Below are positions 36,044 to 45,532 of a stretch of 64,000 nucleotides of DNA, piece after piece. Under the pieces are notes generated by a model. The model had not been told where the DNA came from and made no database searches. It saw only the letters and a program-made list of their open reading frames with translations. Location of the stretch: assembly GCF_001879715.1 (NCBI RefSeq), contig NZ_MNBW01000004.1, forward strand, positions 62,001 to 126,000, given 5' to 3'. Position numbers and translations under genes: made by a program. Position 1 is the stretch's first letter, and each line of letters begins with the position of its first letter. The stretch is from Nioella nitratireducens (lineage in GTDB: Bacteria; Pseudomonadota; Alphaproteobacteria; Rhodobacterales; Rhodobacteraceae).

Positions 36044-36403
36044 ATGAGCGCACAAGACCAGATCAAGGAAACCATCGACGCCAATGACGTGGTGCTCTTC
36101 ATGAAAGGCACCAAGACCATGCCGCAATGCGGTTTTTCCAGCCGCGTGGCGGGGGTGCTCAACTTCATGGGCGTCGACTTCGCCGACGTGAACGTGCTGA
36201 GCGACGACGACATCCGCCAGGGCATCAAGGAATTCTCGGACTGGCCGACGATCCCGCAGCTCTACGTGAAGGGCGAATTCGTCGGCGGCTGCGACATCAT
36301 CACCGAGATGACCCTGTCGGGCGAGCTGGACCAGCTCTTCGAGACCAACGGCGTGACTTATGACAAGGACGCCGCCGACAAGATTCGTGCCGCGAACGCC
36401 TGA
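36044..36403 (+). CDS. grxD: Grx4-type monothiol glutaredoxin
   Basis: A 119-residue glutaredoxin with the CGFS active site at residues 29-32 (MPQCGFSSRV), the mark of Fe-S cluster-carrying monothiol glutaredoxins. WPTIPQLYVKGEFVGGCDI gives the conserved glutathione-binding segment. It pairs with the BolA gene just upstream for Fe-S transfer and iron signalling. An intrinsic terminator follows. Confidence 0.96.
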   Translation: MSAQDQIKETIDANDVVLFMKGTKTMPQCGFSSRVAGVLNFMGVDFADVNVLSDDDIRQGIKEFSDWPTIPQLYVKGEFVGGCDIITEMTLSGELDQLFETNGVTYDKDAADKIRAANA

Positions 36404-36410
36404 CCTCCCG

Positions 36411-36434
36411 AGGTATTTTAACAAAGAAGAACGG
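36411..36434 (-). repeat. Copy 2 of the conserved downstream element
   Basis: Read on the minus strand: CCGTTCTTCTTTGTT followed by AAAATACCT, then the small palindrome CCTCGGGAGG. It begins about 17 nt after the der stop codon (36451) and is in the sense orientation of der. It shares the core TTCTTCTT...AAAATAC with the other copies. Confidence 0.6.
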
Positions 36435-36463
36435 GGCTGAGGCGCGATCCTCAGCCCTTTTTC
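36434..36463 (+). terminator. Rho-independent terminator after grxD
   Basis: A 9-bp stem GGGCTGAGG / CCTCAGCCC with a 6-nt loop is followed by TTTTTC. The right arm contains the stop codon of the convergent der gene. Confidence 0.85.
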
Positions 36464-37893
36464 GTGGCGCCTTTTTTCACATGTTTGGTCAGGCGCGAGG
36501 GGATGGATTTCTTGCGATCCTTGTAGGGGTTATCCGCCGCCTGACTGCGCATGTAGAGCCGGATCGGCGTGCCCGGCATGTCGAAATGGTCGCGCAGGCC
36601 GTTGACGAGATACCGCGAATAGCTTTCCGGCAGCTTGTCGGGCATCGAGCACATCACCACGAAGCCCGGGGGCCGCGTCTTGGCCTGTGTCATGTAGCGC
36701 AGCTTGATACGGCGGCCTGCGGGCGCGGGCGGTGGATGCGCCTCGACCATCTCGGTCAGCCAGCGATTGAGCTGCGCCGTCGTCACCCGGCGGTTCCAGA
36801 CGTCATAGGCGCGGATGATCGCGGCCTGAAGCCGGTCGATCCCGCGCCCCGTCTTGGCCGACACGGTCACAAGCGGTGCGCCCCGCAATTGCGGCAACAG
36901 GCGGTCGAAAGCTTCTTTCAGGTCGCGCAGCTTTTCCTGCTTGTTCTCTTCCACGTCCCATTTATTGACCGCGACAACCACGGCGCGGCCCTCGCGCTCG
37001 GCGAGGTCGGCAATGCGCAGATCCTGCTGTTCGAACGGGATCGCCGCATCGAGCAGCACCACCACGACCTCGGCGAATTTCACGGCGCGCAGCCCGTCAG
37101 ACACGGACAGCTTTTCAAGCTTTTCCTGCACCTTGGCCCGCTTGCGCATACCGGCGGTGTCGAAGATGCGCATTTCGGTCCCATCCCAGTTGATCGGGAC
37201 GGCAATGGAATCACGGGTGATTCCGGCTTCGGGGCCGGTCAGCAGGCGCTCTTCGCCGACGATCTTGTTGATCAGGGTGGATTTCCCGGCATTGGGACGA
37301 CCGATGACTGCGATCTGCAAGGGTTTGGTGCGTTCCGGGGCCTCTTCGCCCTCTTCAACGTCCAGATCGGTTTCGGCCTCTTCCACGCGCAGCGCGGCGG
37401 CTTCGATCATCGGCGACAGCATCACGGCCAGTTCCGCCATGCCTTCGCCATGCTCGGCCGACAGGGACAACGGCTCGCCCAACCCCAGCGAAAACGCCTC
37501 AAGCGCCCCGGATTCCCCGGCGCGCCCCTCGGCCTTGTTCGCGGCCAGGATCACCGGTGTCCCAGAGCGGCGCAGGATGTCGGCAAAAACCTCGTCCGTC
37601 GGGGTGACGCCGACGCGGGCGTCGATCATGAACAGGCAGGCATCGGCCATCCCCACGGCCCGCTCGGTCAGGCGGCGCATCCGCCCCGGCAGACTGTCGT
37701 CGGTGGCCTCTTCCAGCCCAGCCGTGTCCATGACGGTAAAGCGCAGGTCGCCAAGCCGCGCCGCGCCTTCGCGCAGGTCGCGGGTCACGCCCGGCTGGTC
37801 ATCCACCAGTGCCAGTTTCTTGCCCACCAAACGGTTGAACAGGGTCGATTTCCCCACATTGGGGCGTCCGACAATGGCCAGAACGAAGCTCAT
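36451..37893 (-). CDS. der: Ribosome-associated GTPase Der (EngA)
   Basis: A 480-residue protein with two tandem GTPase domains and a C-terminal KH-like domain, needed for 50S assembly. The P-loops are GRPNVGKST (from residue 9) and GRPNAGKST (about residue 200). DTAGLEE and DTAGMRK (G3) and NKAE and NKWD (G4) are present. The ATG at 37893 has AGGTGAGG upstream; the ATG three codons earlier is weaker. It is the last gene of a yfgM-bamB-der order also found in E. coli. Confidence 0.97.
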   Translation of the reverse strand: MSFVLAIVGRPNVGKSTLFNRLVGKKLALVDDQPGVTRDLREGAARLGDLRFTVMDTAGLEEATDDSLPGRMRRLTERAVGMADACLFMIDARVGVTPTDEVFADILRRSGTPVILAANKAEGRAGESGALEAFSLGLGEPLSLSAEHGEGMAELAVMLSPMIEAAALRVEEAETDLDVEEGEEAPERTKPLQIAVIGRPNAGKSTLINKIVGEERLLTGPEAGITRDSIAVPINWDGTEMRIFDTAGMRKRAKVQEKLEKLSVSDGLRAVKFAEVVVVLLDAAIPFEQQDLRIADLAEREGRAVVVAVNKWDVEENKQEKLRDLKEAFDRLLPQLRGAPLVTVSAKTGRGIDRLQAAIIRAYDVWNRRVTTAQLNRWLTEMVEAHPPPAPAGRRIKLRYMTQAKTRPPGFVVMCSMPDKLPESYSRYLVNGLRDHFDMPGTPIRLYMRSQAADNPYKDRKKSIPSRLTKHVKKGATKKG

Positions 37894-38060
37894 TGGCCTC
37901 ACCTTCTTTCAATTCAGACCGCGCCGCTTAGCGCAGGACACCGGCAATGAAAAGCGGTCCTGCCGCCTTTGGTCCAAAAAACATGCACGGCCAGAGCAGA
38001 CCCCGCCCGATCCAACGCCCGGCAGGCACCATCGTGACGGCCAGTTCGGCGGCGGGACAC

Positions 38061-39389
38061 TCAGCGATAGGCGTGCAAGCGACCGTCGCCGGATACCACG
38101 TAGAGAACCCCGTTCACCACGATGGGATGGGCGGCGGCCCCACCGCGAATTTCGATCTGGTTCACTTCCGCACCGCTTTCGGGGTCAAACACGCGGATCA
38201 GACCGTCGCCCGAAGCGACAAAAAGCTGCCCGCCCGCCATGATCGGCCCGAAATGGGTAAACACCGCCTGCCGCCGTCTGACACGGTCATTGACGTAAAG
38301 CGGCAGTTCGGTCCCCCAGATACGGTCGCCGGTTTCGGCGTCGAGCCGGATCAACTCGTTCCTGTCAGAGACGAAGAAAAGGGAATCGCCAGCGGGCAGA
38401 AGCGGGGAATAAGCGCCGTCCTGCGCAGTCCATTGCCGCTCGCCCGACGCAGCGTCCATTGCCACGACGCGGCCAGACTGGTTGCCCGCATACAGCGTAT
38501 TGCCCACGACCACCGGATCGCCGGTAATGTCGTTGATGTTGTTATAGGCCACGCCCCGGCGTTCACCGGCCACCGTCGTGCCCCAGACCCGTACGCCCGA
38601 AAGCCGCAAGGTTGCCACCAGTTCGCCCGAGCCGAAGGGGAAGATCACCAGACGGTCCGTGACGGCAGGCGCCGCGCCACCGGCCAGCACCGCCTGCGCG
38701 GGACCAGCGGGCAGTTGCCAGCGGATGCGGCCGTTTTCGGGATTGATCGACCAAGCCTGACTGTCGCGGCTGACCACGTAGATCGAGTTGTCGGTGACGG
38801 TTGGGGCGGTGATGTCGGCGGCCAGACGCTGGCGCCAGCGGACCGCGCCCGTCGTCGGGTCAAGCGCGATCAACTCGCCATAGCCGGTGGTAGCGTAGAG
38901 CGTACCGCCCTGCACCGCGAGCGCGCCGCCGGAAATGCCGCCGCCCCGTTCGAATCCGGGGGTCAGGTCGACCGTCCACAGCACCGCGCCATCGGGGCCA
39001 ACAGCGGCCAGTTGCGCATCCGCGTCGAGGGTGAAAATGCGGCCATCGGCGGCCACGGGGTCAGCGGTGATCCGGGCGCGGCGAGAGTTGCCAGCGCCGA
39101 TATCGGTCGCCCATAATTCCTGCGGCGCAGACGAGAGCGCCACGTTGGGCATCAGGTTGCGCTGATCGTAGGCGCGCATCGGCCAGTCCGTGGTCGTGAC
39201 CGGTGCCGCCAGCGCAATCGGGCGAGCCGCATCGACAGCCTCGGGCGCGGTCTCTGCGCCCGGAACGGCCTCGTCCAGCGGGGTGCGGGTGCCGAAACGC
39301 TGCCCTTCGAGGATCACCTCGCGTTCGGAACAGGCCGAAAGGGCAACGAGGGCCGCAAGCCCCAGGATTCCGATGCTGCGTGTTGTCAT
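38061..39389 (-). CDS. bamB: Outer-membrane assembly lipoprotein BamB
   Basis: A 442-residue PQQ-like eight-bladed beta-propeller, an accessory of the BAM complex that inserts outer-membrane proteins. The signal peptide ends in a lipobox LVALSAC, so Cys21 would be lipidated. Repeated blade motifs such as LWTVDLTPG, GAVRWRQRL and ERQWTAQDG are visible. The ATG at 39389 is the one directly before the signal peptide. It sits between a YfgM-like gene and der, the conserved BamB neighbourhood. Confidence 0.93.
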   Translation of the reverse strand: MTTRSIGILGLAALVALSACSEREVILEGQRFGTRTPLDEAVPGAETAPEAVDAARPIALAAPVTTTDWPMRAYDQRNLMPNVALSSAPQELWATDIGAGNSRRARITADPVAADGRIFTLDADAQLAAVGPDGAVLWTVDLTPGFERGGGISGGALAVQGGTLYATTGYGELIALDPTTGAVRWRQRLAADITAPTVTDNSIYVVSRDSQAWSINPENGRIRWQLPAGPAQAVLAGGAAPAVTDRLVIFPFGSGELVATLRLSGVRVWGTTVAGERRGVAYNNINDITGDPVVVGNTLYAGNQSGRVVAMDAASGERQWTAQDGAYSPLLPAGDSLFFVSDRNELIRLDAETGDRIWGTELPLYVNDRVRRRQAVFTHFGPIMAGGQLFVASGDGLIRVFDPESGAEVNQIEIRGGAAAHPIVVNGVLYVVSGDGRLHAYR

Positions 39390-39435
39390 CTGCCCGCTGC
39401 CCCTCGCTCTCGTTTCCTCCGACGCCACCGGCCAG

Positions 39436-40191
39436 TTACTGGCTCGGCCCGTCGGTGCCCGTCGCGGCCGGTGCGCCGCCCGTCCCGTCCGCCGCATCGC
39501 CTTGTGCTGCGGCGGCGTCGGTTGCCGGGACCGCCTCTTGCGGGGCGGCATCGGCTAGGGTCGCGCCGGATTCCAACGCCACAATCAACTGAGATGCCCG
39601 CTGTTGCAAGCCCGGCGTGGCCTGACTGTCCTCTTCCAGCACGCGCAAAAGCGCGATCGCCTGATCGGTTTCGCCAAGCGACACGTGCAAGAGAGCCTGC
39701 TGCTCGATGGCGAGCGGACGATAGGGGCGACCGGGCTGAGACAACCCTTCAAGCACGGTCATCGCCTGTGCGGGGTCTTGCGGGTCCATCAGGTAGGCCT
39801 TGAGCAACGCCAGATCGCGATAGCGGGCCGCCAGATCGGGCCGGTCGGCCAGCGTGCGCAACTGGGCGGCGGCAGTCACCTGATCCGTGTCGCTGGTGGT
39901 TTGTCCGGCCGACAGCAAGGTCAACAGCACTTGGGCGTCGGGGTTTTCCGGCGAAATCCGGGCCAAGGCCGCGGCCGGTTCATCAGAGTCGAGCGCCGCG
40001 ATCACTTCGTCCCCGAAGGCCTGCGCGGCTGCGCGATCCTGCGCCATGCTGTATTCGCGATAGGCGGCGGCCCCCACGATCACAAGAATGATCAGGATCG
40101 GGATCCAGCCCCATTTCCGAAACAGAGCAAACAGCCGGTCGCGGCGCAGCTCTTCGTTGACCTCTTCAATGAAACTGTCGGTATTGGCCAT
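39436..40191 (-). CDS. YfgM-like membrane-anchored TPR protein
   Basis: A 251-residue protein with a short cytoplasmic N-terminus (FIEEVNEELRRDRLFALFRKWGW), one membrane helix at about residues 28-46, and a periplasmic TPR-like helical domain (TPR_21 type). The C-terminal 50 residues are Ala/Pro/Gly-rich and probably disordered. E. coli YfgM is a PpiD partner at the Sec translocon. The position before bamB-der supports orthology. The ATG at 40191 is chosen; 40248 is possible. Confidence 0.85.
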   Translation of the reverse strand: MANTDSFIEEVNEELRRDRLFALFRKWGWIPILIILVIVGAAAYREYSMAQDRAAAQAFGDEVIAALDSDEPAAALARISPENPDAQVLLTLLSAGQTTSDTDQVTAAAQLRTLADRPDLAARYRDLALLKAYLMDPQDPAQAMTVLEGLSQPGRPYRPLAIEQQALLHVSLGETDQAIALLRVLEEDSQATPGLQQRASQLIVALESGATLADAAPQEAVPATDAAAAQGDAADGTGGAPAATGTDGPSQ

Positions 40192-40311
40192 GGGTGCCCC
40201 GGTTTGTCCGGCCGCGCGCGGCGGCTCTGATGTCTTTCCTCGCCTCATAGCCCGAACCGCCCCCCGGTCACAAGTCTCGCAGGACGGGGCCGGAAAATGG
40301 CCGCATCAAAA

Positions 40312-40327
40312 TGAACTGACCCGTTCA
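40312..40327 (+). promoter_or_regulatory. Operator-like palindrome 1 for the RND operon
   Basis: TGAAC-N6-GTTCA within the wider repeat AAaTGAAC...GTTCACTT. The same half-site and spacer length recur 47 bp downstream. The form is typical of TetR-family operators. No regulator gene is adjacent. Confidence 0.5.
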
Positions 40328-40358
40328 CTTTTGGCGTCCTTTCTGCCACAAAGTGAAC

Positions 40359-40374
40359 TGAACGGAGCGGTTCA
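40359..40374 (+). promoter_or_regulatory. Operator-like palindrome 2 for the RND operon
   Basis: TGAAC-N6-GTTCA again, preceded by a direct repeat of the half-site (TGAACTGAAC at 40354-40363). It falls between a weak -35 (GAACTG, 40355) and a -10-like TAGATA (40378), where a bound repressor would block polymerase. The adaptor ATG is at 40450. Confidence 0.5.
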
Positions 40375-40449
40375 GCGTAGATACTGGTTGAAACCATGTG
40401 TGAAGCCCCCGAAGTAGTCGCGCGGGGCAGCAGGGAACAAGAGGCGAAG

Positions 40450-41709
40450 ATGCGCGTTTTTCCGATGATCACGGCGCTATTGGTGTGTGTCGTTCTGTAC
40501 GGCGTAGTGATGCAACGCGACCGGCTGGTATCCTTCGCCCAAAGCTTCCGTGGGGAAACACCCGCGCCGGAGGCCGCCGCCATGCCCGAGGCCGACACCG
40601 CCCCCGAGGCAGAGGCGCCCGCGGGCCTGCGGCCCGGCACCGTCTCGGTGGTCACGCGGCACTCCGTGGCGCAAGAGGTCGACACCGCTGTGGTCTTGCG
40701 CGGGCGCACCGAAGCCGCCCGGCAGGTTGTGGTCCGCGCAGAAACATCAGGGCGCATCGTGTCGGACCCGATCCGTGCGGGCGCGTTCGTCGAGGAAGGC
40801 CAGTTGCTGTGCGAAATCGCGCCCGGCACCCGAGAGGCCGCGCTTGCCGAAGCCGTGGCCGGTCTGGCCACCGCCCGCTCGCGCCTGCCCGAGGCAGAGG
40901 CCCGCGTCGATGAGGCCGAAGCCCGCCTGCAAGAAGCCCAGATCAACAACACCGCGGCCTCGCGCCTGTCCGAAAGCGGCTTTGGCTCGGAAACCCGCGC
41001 GGTGTCCACCGCCGCCGCCGTTTCGTCCGCCGAAGCGGCAATCCGGTCGGCTCAGGCCGGTGTGGAATCGGCCCGCAGCGGCATCCAGTCCGCCGAGGCC
41101 GCCGTCACCCGCGCCGAGCAGGAAATCGAGCGACTGCGCATCACAGCGCCCTTCGCCGGTCTGCTGGAAGGCGACACAGCGGAACTCGGGGCGCTGATGC
41201 AGCCCGGCACGGATTGCGCCACGGTGATCCAGCTCGATCCGATCAAGCTGGTAGGATATGTGCCCGAGGCCGATGTCGCCCGCATCGAAAACGGCACCAC
41301 TGCTGGTGCCCAACTGGCCACCGGCCAGCGGGTGCAGGGCACCGTGACCTTCCTCAGCCGTTCTGCCGACCCACAGACGCGGACCTTCCGCGTGGAGATC
41401 ACCGTTCCGAATGCCGATCTGGAAATCCGCGACGGCCAGACCGCCGACATCCTGATCGCCGCCCCCGGACAGATGGCGCATCTGGTCCCTTCGTCGGCCC
41501 TGACCTTGAATGACGAGGGCATCCTCGGCGTGCGGATCGTGGATGACACCGACACCGCCCGTTTCGCGCCGGTGTCCTTCCTGCGCGATACCGTTGACGG
41601 GGTGCTGGTCGCGGACCTGCCCGAGACCGTCGATGTGATCGTGGTAGGCCAGGAGTTCGTGACCGATGGCGTCCCCGTCGACCCCCATGAGCAGGAGCCG
41701 ACGCAATGA
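40450..41709 (+). CDS. RND efflux periplasmic adaptor (membrane fusion protein)
   Basis: A 419-residue HlyD/AcrA-type adaptor. One N-terminal membrane anchor lies at residues 2-22, followed by a barrel-sandwich half (VVLRGRTEAARQVVVRAETSGRIVSD). A long heptad-rich, Ala-rich coiled coil spans about 145-235. The second lipoyl half (ITAPFAGLLEGD) and a beta-barrel (VGYVPEADVARIENG) follow. No lipobox is seen. Its stop overlaps the RND pump start by ATGA. No outer-membrane channel gene follows, so a shared TolC is expected. Confidence 0.92.
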   Translation: MRVFPMITALLVCVVLYGVVMQRDRLVSFAQSFRGETPAPEAAAMPEADTAPEAEAPAGLRPGTVSVVTRHSVAQEVDTAVVLRGRTEAARQVVVRAETSGRIVSDPIRAGAFVEEGQLLCEIAPGTREAALAEAVAGLATARSRLPEAEARVDEAEARLQEAQINNTAASRLSESGFGSETRAVSTAAAVSSAEAAIRSAQAGVESARSGIQSAEAAVTRAEQEIERLRITAPFAGLLEGDTAELGALMQPGTDCATVIQLDPIKLVGYVPEADVARIENGTTAGAQLATGQRVQGTVTFLSRSADPQTRTFRVEITVPNADLEIRDGQTADILIAAPGQMAHLVPSSALTLNDEGILGVRIVDDTDTARFAPVSFLRDTVDGVLVADLPETVDVIVVGQEFVTDGVPVDPHEQEPTQ

Positions 41710-44700
41710 CCGGACTCATTGATTGGGCCGCCTCCCACGCGCGGATGGTGCTGGCCTTCGTCGTGCTCTCGATCGTCGCGGGGGCCGGAGCGTATATCGG
41801 GCTGCCCAAGGAAGGCGAGCCCGATATCGACATTCCGGGCCTGTTCGTCTCGGTCCCCTTCCCCGGTATCTCGGCGGAGGACAGCGAGCGCCTGCTCATC
41901 CGCCCGATGGAAACCGAATTTCAGGATCTGGACGGCCTGACCCAGATCACATCGAACGCCGCCGAAAGCTATGCCGGCGTGTTCCTGGAATTTGAATTCG
42001 GCTGGGACAAGGACGCGACCATCGCCGAAGTGCGCGAGGCGATGAATACCGCCGAGGCAAGCTTCCCCGACGGGGCGGATGGCTATTCGATCAACGAGAT
42101 CAACTTCTCGGAATTTCCGATCATCATCGTGGCGCTGTCGGGCGAGGCCCCGGAACGCACGCTGCTGCGGTTGGCCAATGACCTGCAAGACCGGCTGGAA
42201 GCGCTGCCCCCGATCCTCGAAGCGGGGTTGGCAGGCAACCGCGACGAGATGGTCGAGGTCGTGATCGACCCGCTGGCGCTGGAGGCTTACAACGTCACCG
42301 CGCGCGAGCTGATCGACGCGGTTGTCAACAACAACCAGTTGATCGCGGCGGGCGAGGTCTCGACCGACAGCGGCGCGATCTCGGTCTCGATTCCGTCGAG
42401 CTTCGACACCACCGAAGATATCTACCGCTTGCCGATCACGGTGAATGGCGACCGGGTGGTGACGCTCGGCGACCTTGCAGAAATCCGCCTGACCTACGAG
42501 GACCGACAAGGCACGGCCCGGTTCAACGGCGAAAACGCGGTGGCGTTGCAGGTGGTCAAGCGGCTTGGCTACAACATCATCGACACCGCGCAACTGGTGC
42601 GCGAGGAAATCGCCGCCGCGCAAGCCGAATGGCCGGAGGAACTGCGACAGGCGGTGCGGGTCACCGCCACGCTTGACCAGTCGGTGACGGTCGACAGCAT
42701 GGTGACCCAGCTCGAAGGCTCGGTCCTGACCGCCATTGCGCTGGTGATGATCGTGGTTCTGGCCGCGCTCGGGACACGCTCGGCGCTGCTGGTGGGCTTT
42801 GCAATTCCGACCTCGTTCCTGTTGTGCTTCATCTTCCTCGGGGTCATGGGCGTCACGATCTCGAATATCGTGATGTTCGGCCTGATCCTGGCGGTGGGGA
42901 TGCTGGTCGACGGGGCCATCGTGGTCGTTGAATATGCCGACACGCGGCTGGCCCAAGGGGCACGACCGATGCAGGCCTTTACCGACGCCGCCAAGCGGAT
43001 GTTCTGGCCCATCGTCTCCTCGACCGCGACGACCCTGTGCGCCTTCCTGCCGATGCTGTTCTGGCCCGGTGTGGCCGGGGAATTCATGGGCATGTTGCCG
43101 GTCACGCTGATCTTTGTCCTGTCGGCGTCGCTGGTGGTCGCGCTGATCTACCTGCCGGTTCTGGGCGGGGTCGCCGCGCGATTTACCCGGATCGTCGATC
43201 ATGGCAGCGACTTCCTGAGGCGCATGGTGCCGCTCTGGCCGCTGCGCGCATTGCTGACGATTGGCGCAGCCTACCTGATGTTTCTCGCCGCGCTGGAAAC
43301 CATCAGCCCCGGCGGGCTGGTGCCGTTGCCGCCCGATGCCTCGGCCCTGCGGGCGATGACCCCCGGTGCGGTGTTGTTCCTGATCGCGTCGGCGGCATTG
43401 TCCGTGACGCTCGGGTCGGTGGCGATCCACCGCAAGCCCAAGCGCATCGACGCGGGCTATCGCAGGAGCTGGTTTGGCTGGATCATCCACGCCATCGTCG
43501 GCAACCCGGTGATGCCGCTGGTCAGCATCGCGGCGGTGGTCATGTTTGTCGGCGGTGTCTTTGTCTACTTCCAGGCCAATAGCAACGGTACCGAGTTCTT
43601 CGTGGAGTCCGAGCCGGAAAACGGCCTTGTCTACGTCCGCGCACGCGGCAACCTTTCGGTCACCGAGATGAACGCGCTGGTGGCCCAGGTCGAAGCCGAG
43701 GTGATGCAGACCCGCGCCGTGCGCGATGTTTTCGCCTTCTCCGGCGAGGGCGGGTTGCGCAACAACACCGGCGGCGCGGAACAGCCGCGCGATACCATCG
43801 GTCAGGTTCAATTCGACCTGACCCCGTGGGACGAGCGCCCCACCATCAGCCAGCCAATTCCCCTGCTTGGCGGGTTGATCGAGGTTCCGAGGCAAGTGCT
43901 GGACCCGGCCTATGATGGCGACGTGATCATTGACGAGTTGCAGCAGCGGCTCGATCAGATCCCCGGCATTCGCACCGAGATTTTCAGCCAGTCGCGCGGG
44001 CCCGCGTCGGGCAAGCCCGTGAACCTGCGCCTTGCGGGCGACAACTGGGAAGAGTTGCTGGCCGCCACCGCGCAGGTCCGCGACCACTTTGAAAACACCC
44101 CCGGCCTGACGCTGGTCGAAGACACCCTGCCCCTGCCCGGCATCGACTGGCAATTGTCCGTCGATGTCGAGGCCGCCGGCCGCTTCGGCGCCAATGTGGC
44201 GACCGTTGGCGGCATGGTGCAGTTGGTCACGCGCGGTATCCTCCTGGACACGATGCGGGTGCCAACCTCGGATCAGGAAATCGAGATCCGGGTGCGCTTC
44301 CCCGAGGAGTCGCGCGTGCTCTCGACCCTTGATTCCCTGCGCGTGCGCACCCCCGACGGGCTGGTGCCCCTGTCGAATTTCGTGACCCGGACCCCGGTGC
44401 CGCAACTGGCCGAGATCGACCGCATCGACCAGTCGCGTGTGTTCAACGTCCGCGCCGATATCGAAGAGGGGATGACCCGCCTGACGAATACCGAGACCGG
44501 CGAGACATGGCTGGAACAAAGCTCGATCGTCGAAACCTCGTCCGACATCCAGCAACACCTCGGCACCGGCGCATGGACCGCCGTGCCGATCACCGCCAAT
44601 GAACGCATCGAAGCGCTGACCGAGTGGTTGCAGACCGAAACGCCCCTGCCCCCGTCGGTCAGTTGGGAATGGACCGGCGATCAAGAGGATCAAGCAGAAT

Positions 44701-45458
44701 CTCAAGCCTTCCTTGGCAAGGCGTTCCTCGGGGCGCTCGGGTTGATGTTCATCATCCTGTTGGCGCAGTTCAACTCGGTCTATAACTCGGTCCTGGTGCT
44801 GCTGGCAGTGGTGCTGTCCACAACCGGCGTGCTGATCGGCATGATCGTGATGGACCAGACCTTCTCGATCATCATGACGGGCACGGGGATTGTCGCCTTG
44901 GCGGGGATCGTGGTGAACAACAACATTGTTCTCATCGACACCTACCAGGAATATTCCCGCTACATGCCGCATATCGAGGCGATCACCCGCACGGCAGAAG
45001 CGCGTATTCGGCCCGTGTTGCTGACCACGATCACCACCATGGCGGGCTTGCTGCCGATGATGTATGGCATCTCGCTCGACTTCGCCAATGGCGGCTATTC
45101 CGTCGACAGCCCCACGGCGCTGTGGTGGAAGCAACTGGCAACCGCCGTTGTCTTCGGGCTTGGCATCGCCACGGTGCTGACGCTGGTCTTTACCCCGTCG
45201 CTTCTGGCCCTGCGGGTCTGGGCGGGCACGATCGTCAGCTGGATCGCCCGCGCCCTCGCGCGGCTTGGGGCGCGGCGCCTCAGCACCCGCGCGCAGGATT
45301 GGTCGCTGGCCCGCGCGGCGCGGCGCACTCGCCACCCCGAGATCCTTTGGGAAGAACCGCCGCAGCCGGTCTTTATCGTCGAACCTCCGACCGAGGACAG
45401 TGACGAGACCGACAGCGAAAGCACATCGCCCGGCTCGCCGCTGCGGGCGGCGGAGTGA
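41706..45458 (+). CDS. RND-family efflux permease (HAE1/AcrB-like), extended form
   Basis: A 1250-residue inner-membrane drug/proton antiporter, about 200 residues longer than AcrB. The N-terminal helix is followed by a porter domain, and helix 4 holds GLILAVGMLVDGAIVVVE with the proton-relay Asp. The second half has the matching helix 10 (GIVALAGIVVNNNIVLID). The extra length comes from an insertion around residues 505-600 containing additional hydrophobic segments and a basic loop (HRKPKRIDAGYRR), plus an acidic C-terminal tail of about 80 residues. The substrate is unknown. Closed by a bidirectional terminator. Confidence 0.92.
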   Translation: MTGLIDWAASHARMVLAFVVLSIVAGAGAYIGLPKEGEPDIDIPGLFVSVPFPGISAEDSERLLIRPMETEFQDLDGLTQITSNAAESYAGVFLEFEFGWDKDATIAEVREAMNTAEASFPDGADGYSINEINFSEFPIIIVALSGEAPERTLLRLANDLQDRLEALPPILEAGLAGNRDEMVEVVIDPLALEAYNVTARELIDAVVNNNQLIAAGEVSTDSGAISVSIPSSFDTTEDIYRLPITVNGDRVVTLGDLAEIRLTYEDRQGTARFNGENAVALQVVKRLGYNIIDTAQLVREEIAAAQAEWPEELRQAVRVTATLDQSVTVDSMVTQLEGSVLTAIALVMIVVLAALGTRSALLVGFAIPTSFLLCFIFLGVMGVTISNIVMFGLILAVGMLVDGAIVVVEYADTRLAQGARPMQAFTDAAKRMFWPIVSSTATTLCAFLPMLFWPGVAGEFMGMLPVTLIFVLSASLVVALIYLPVLGGVAARFTRIVDHGSDFLRRMVPLWPLRALLTIGAAYLMFLAALETISPGGLVPLPPDASALRAMTPGAVLFLIASAALSVTLGSVAIHRKPKRIDAGYRRSWFGWIIHAIVGNPVMPLVSIAAVVMFVGGVFVYFQANSNGTEFFVESEPENGLVYVRARGNLSVTEMNALVAQVEAEVMQTRAVRDVFAFSGEGGLRNNTGGAEQPRDTIGQVQFDLTPWDERPTISQPIPLLGGLIEVPRQVLDPAYDGDVIIDELQQRLDQIPGIRTEIFSQSRGPASGKPVNLRLAGDNWEELLAATAQVRDHFENTPGLTLVEDTLPLPGIDWQLSVDVEAAGRFGANVATVGGMVQLVTRGILLDTMRVPTSDQEIEIRVRFPEESRVLSTLDSLRVRTPDGLVPLSNFVTRTPVPQLAEIDRIDQSRVFNVRADIEEGMTRLTNTETGETWLEQSSIVETSSDIQQHLGTGAWTAVPITANERIEALTEWLQTETPLPPSVSWEWTGDQEDQAESQAFLGKAFLGALGLMFIILLAQFNSVYNSVLVLLAVVLSTTGVLIGMIVMDQTFSIIMTGTGIVALAGIVVNNNIVLIDTYQEYSRYMPHIEAITRTAEARIRPVLLTTITTMAGLLPMMYGISLDFANGGYSVDSPTALWWKQLATAVVFGLGIATVLTLVFTPSLLALRVWAGTIVSWIARALARLGARRLSTRAQDWSLARAARRTRHPEILWEEPPQPVFIVEPPTEDSDETDSESTSPGSPLRAAE

Positions 45459-45479
45459 TCTGGCACAAGCCGCAACGAA

Positions 45480-45512
45480 AAAGGGGCAGGCCCAACGCGG
45501 ACCTGCCCCTTT
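45480..45512 (-). terminator. Bidirectional terminator between RND operon and alaS-DUF1330
   Basis: A perfect 11-bp stem AAAGGGGCAGG / CCTGCCCCTTT with an 11-nt loop. On the minus strand it is followed by TTTTTCG, which serves DUF1330 (ends 45533). The plus-strand side ends TTTCCTTC and serves the RND operon. Confidence 0.85.
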
Positions 45513-45532
45513 CCTTCAGCGTCTGAAACGAT

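Noticed and set aside
37921-38060. A hairpin-like GCAGGAC...GTCCTGC between bamB and der
   Set aside because: The loop is about 17 nt and there is no T-run on either side. bamB and der are probably co-transcribed, so I do not call a terminator.
38930-38975. A T-loop-like GTTCGAATCC string suggesting a second tRNA
   Set aside because: It lies inside bamB, and no acceptor, D or anticodon stem can be formed around it.
41052-45335. A 1427-codon open frame antisense to the RND pump, and similar long frames at 33459-35834 (-), 1107-2609 (+), 6646-8196 (+), 8200-9435 (+) and 46745-48829 (+)
   Set aside because: They are exact shadows of well-identified genes in a high-GC genome where stop codons are rare on the opposite strand. 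Their translations are rich in His, Arg, Gly, Gln and Pro with no domain, and they lack ribosome sites.
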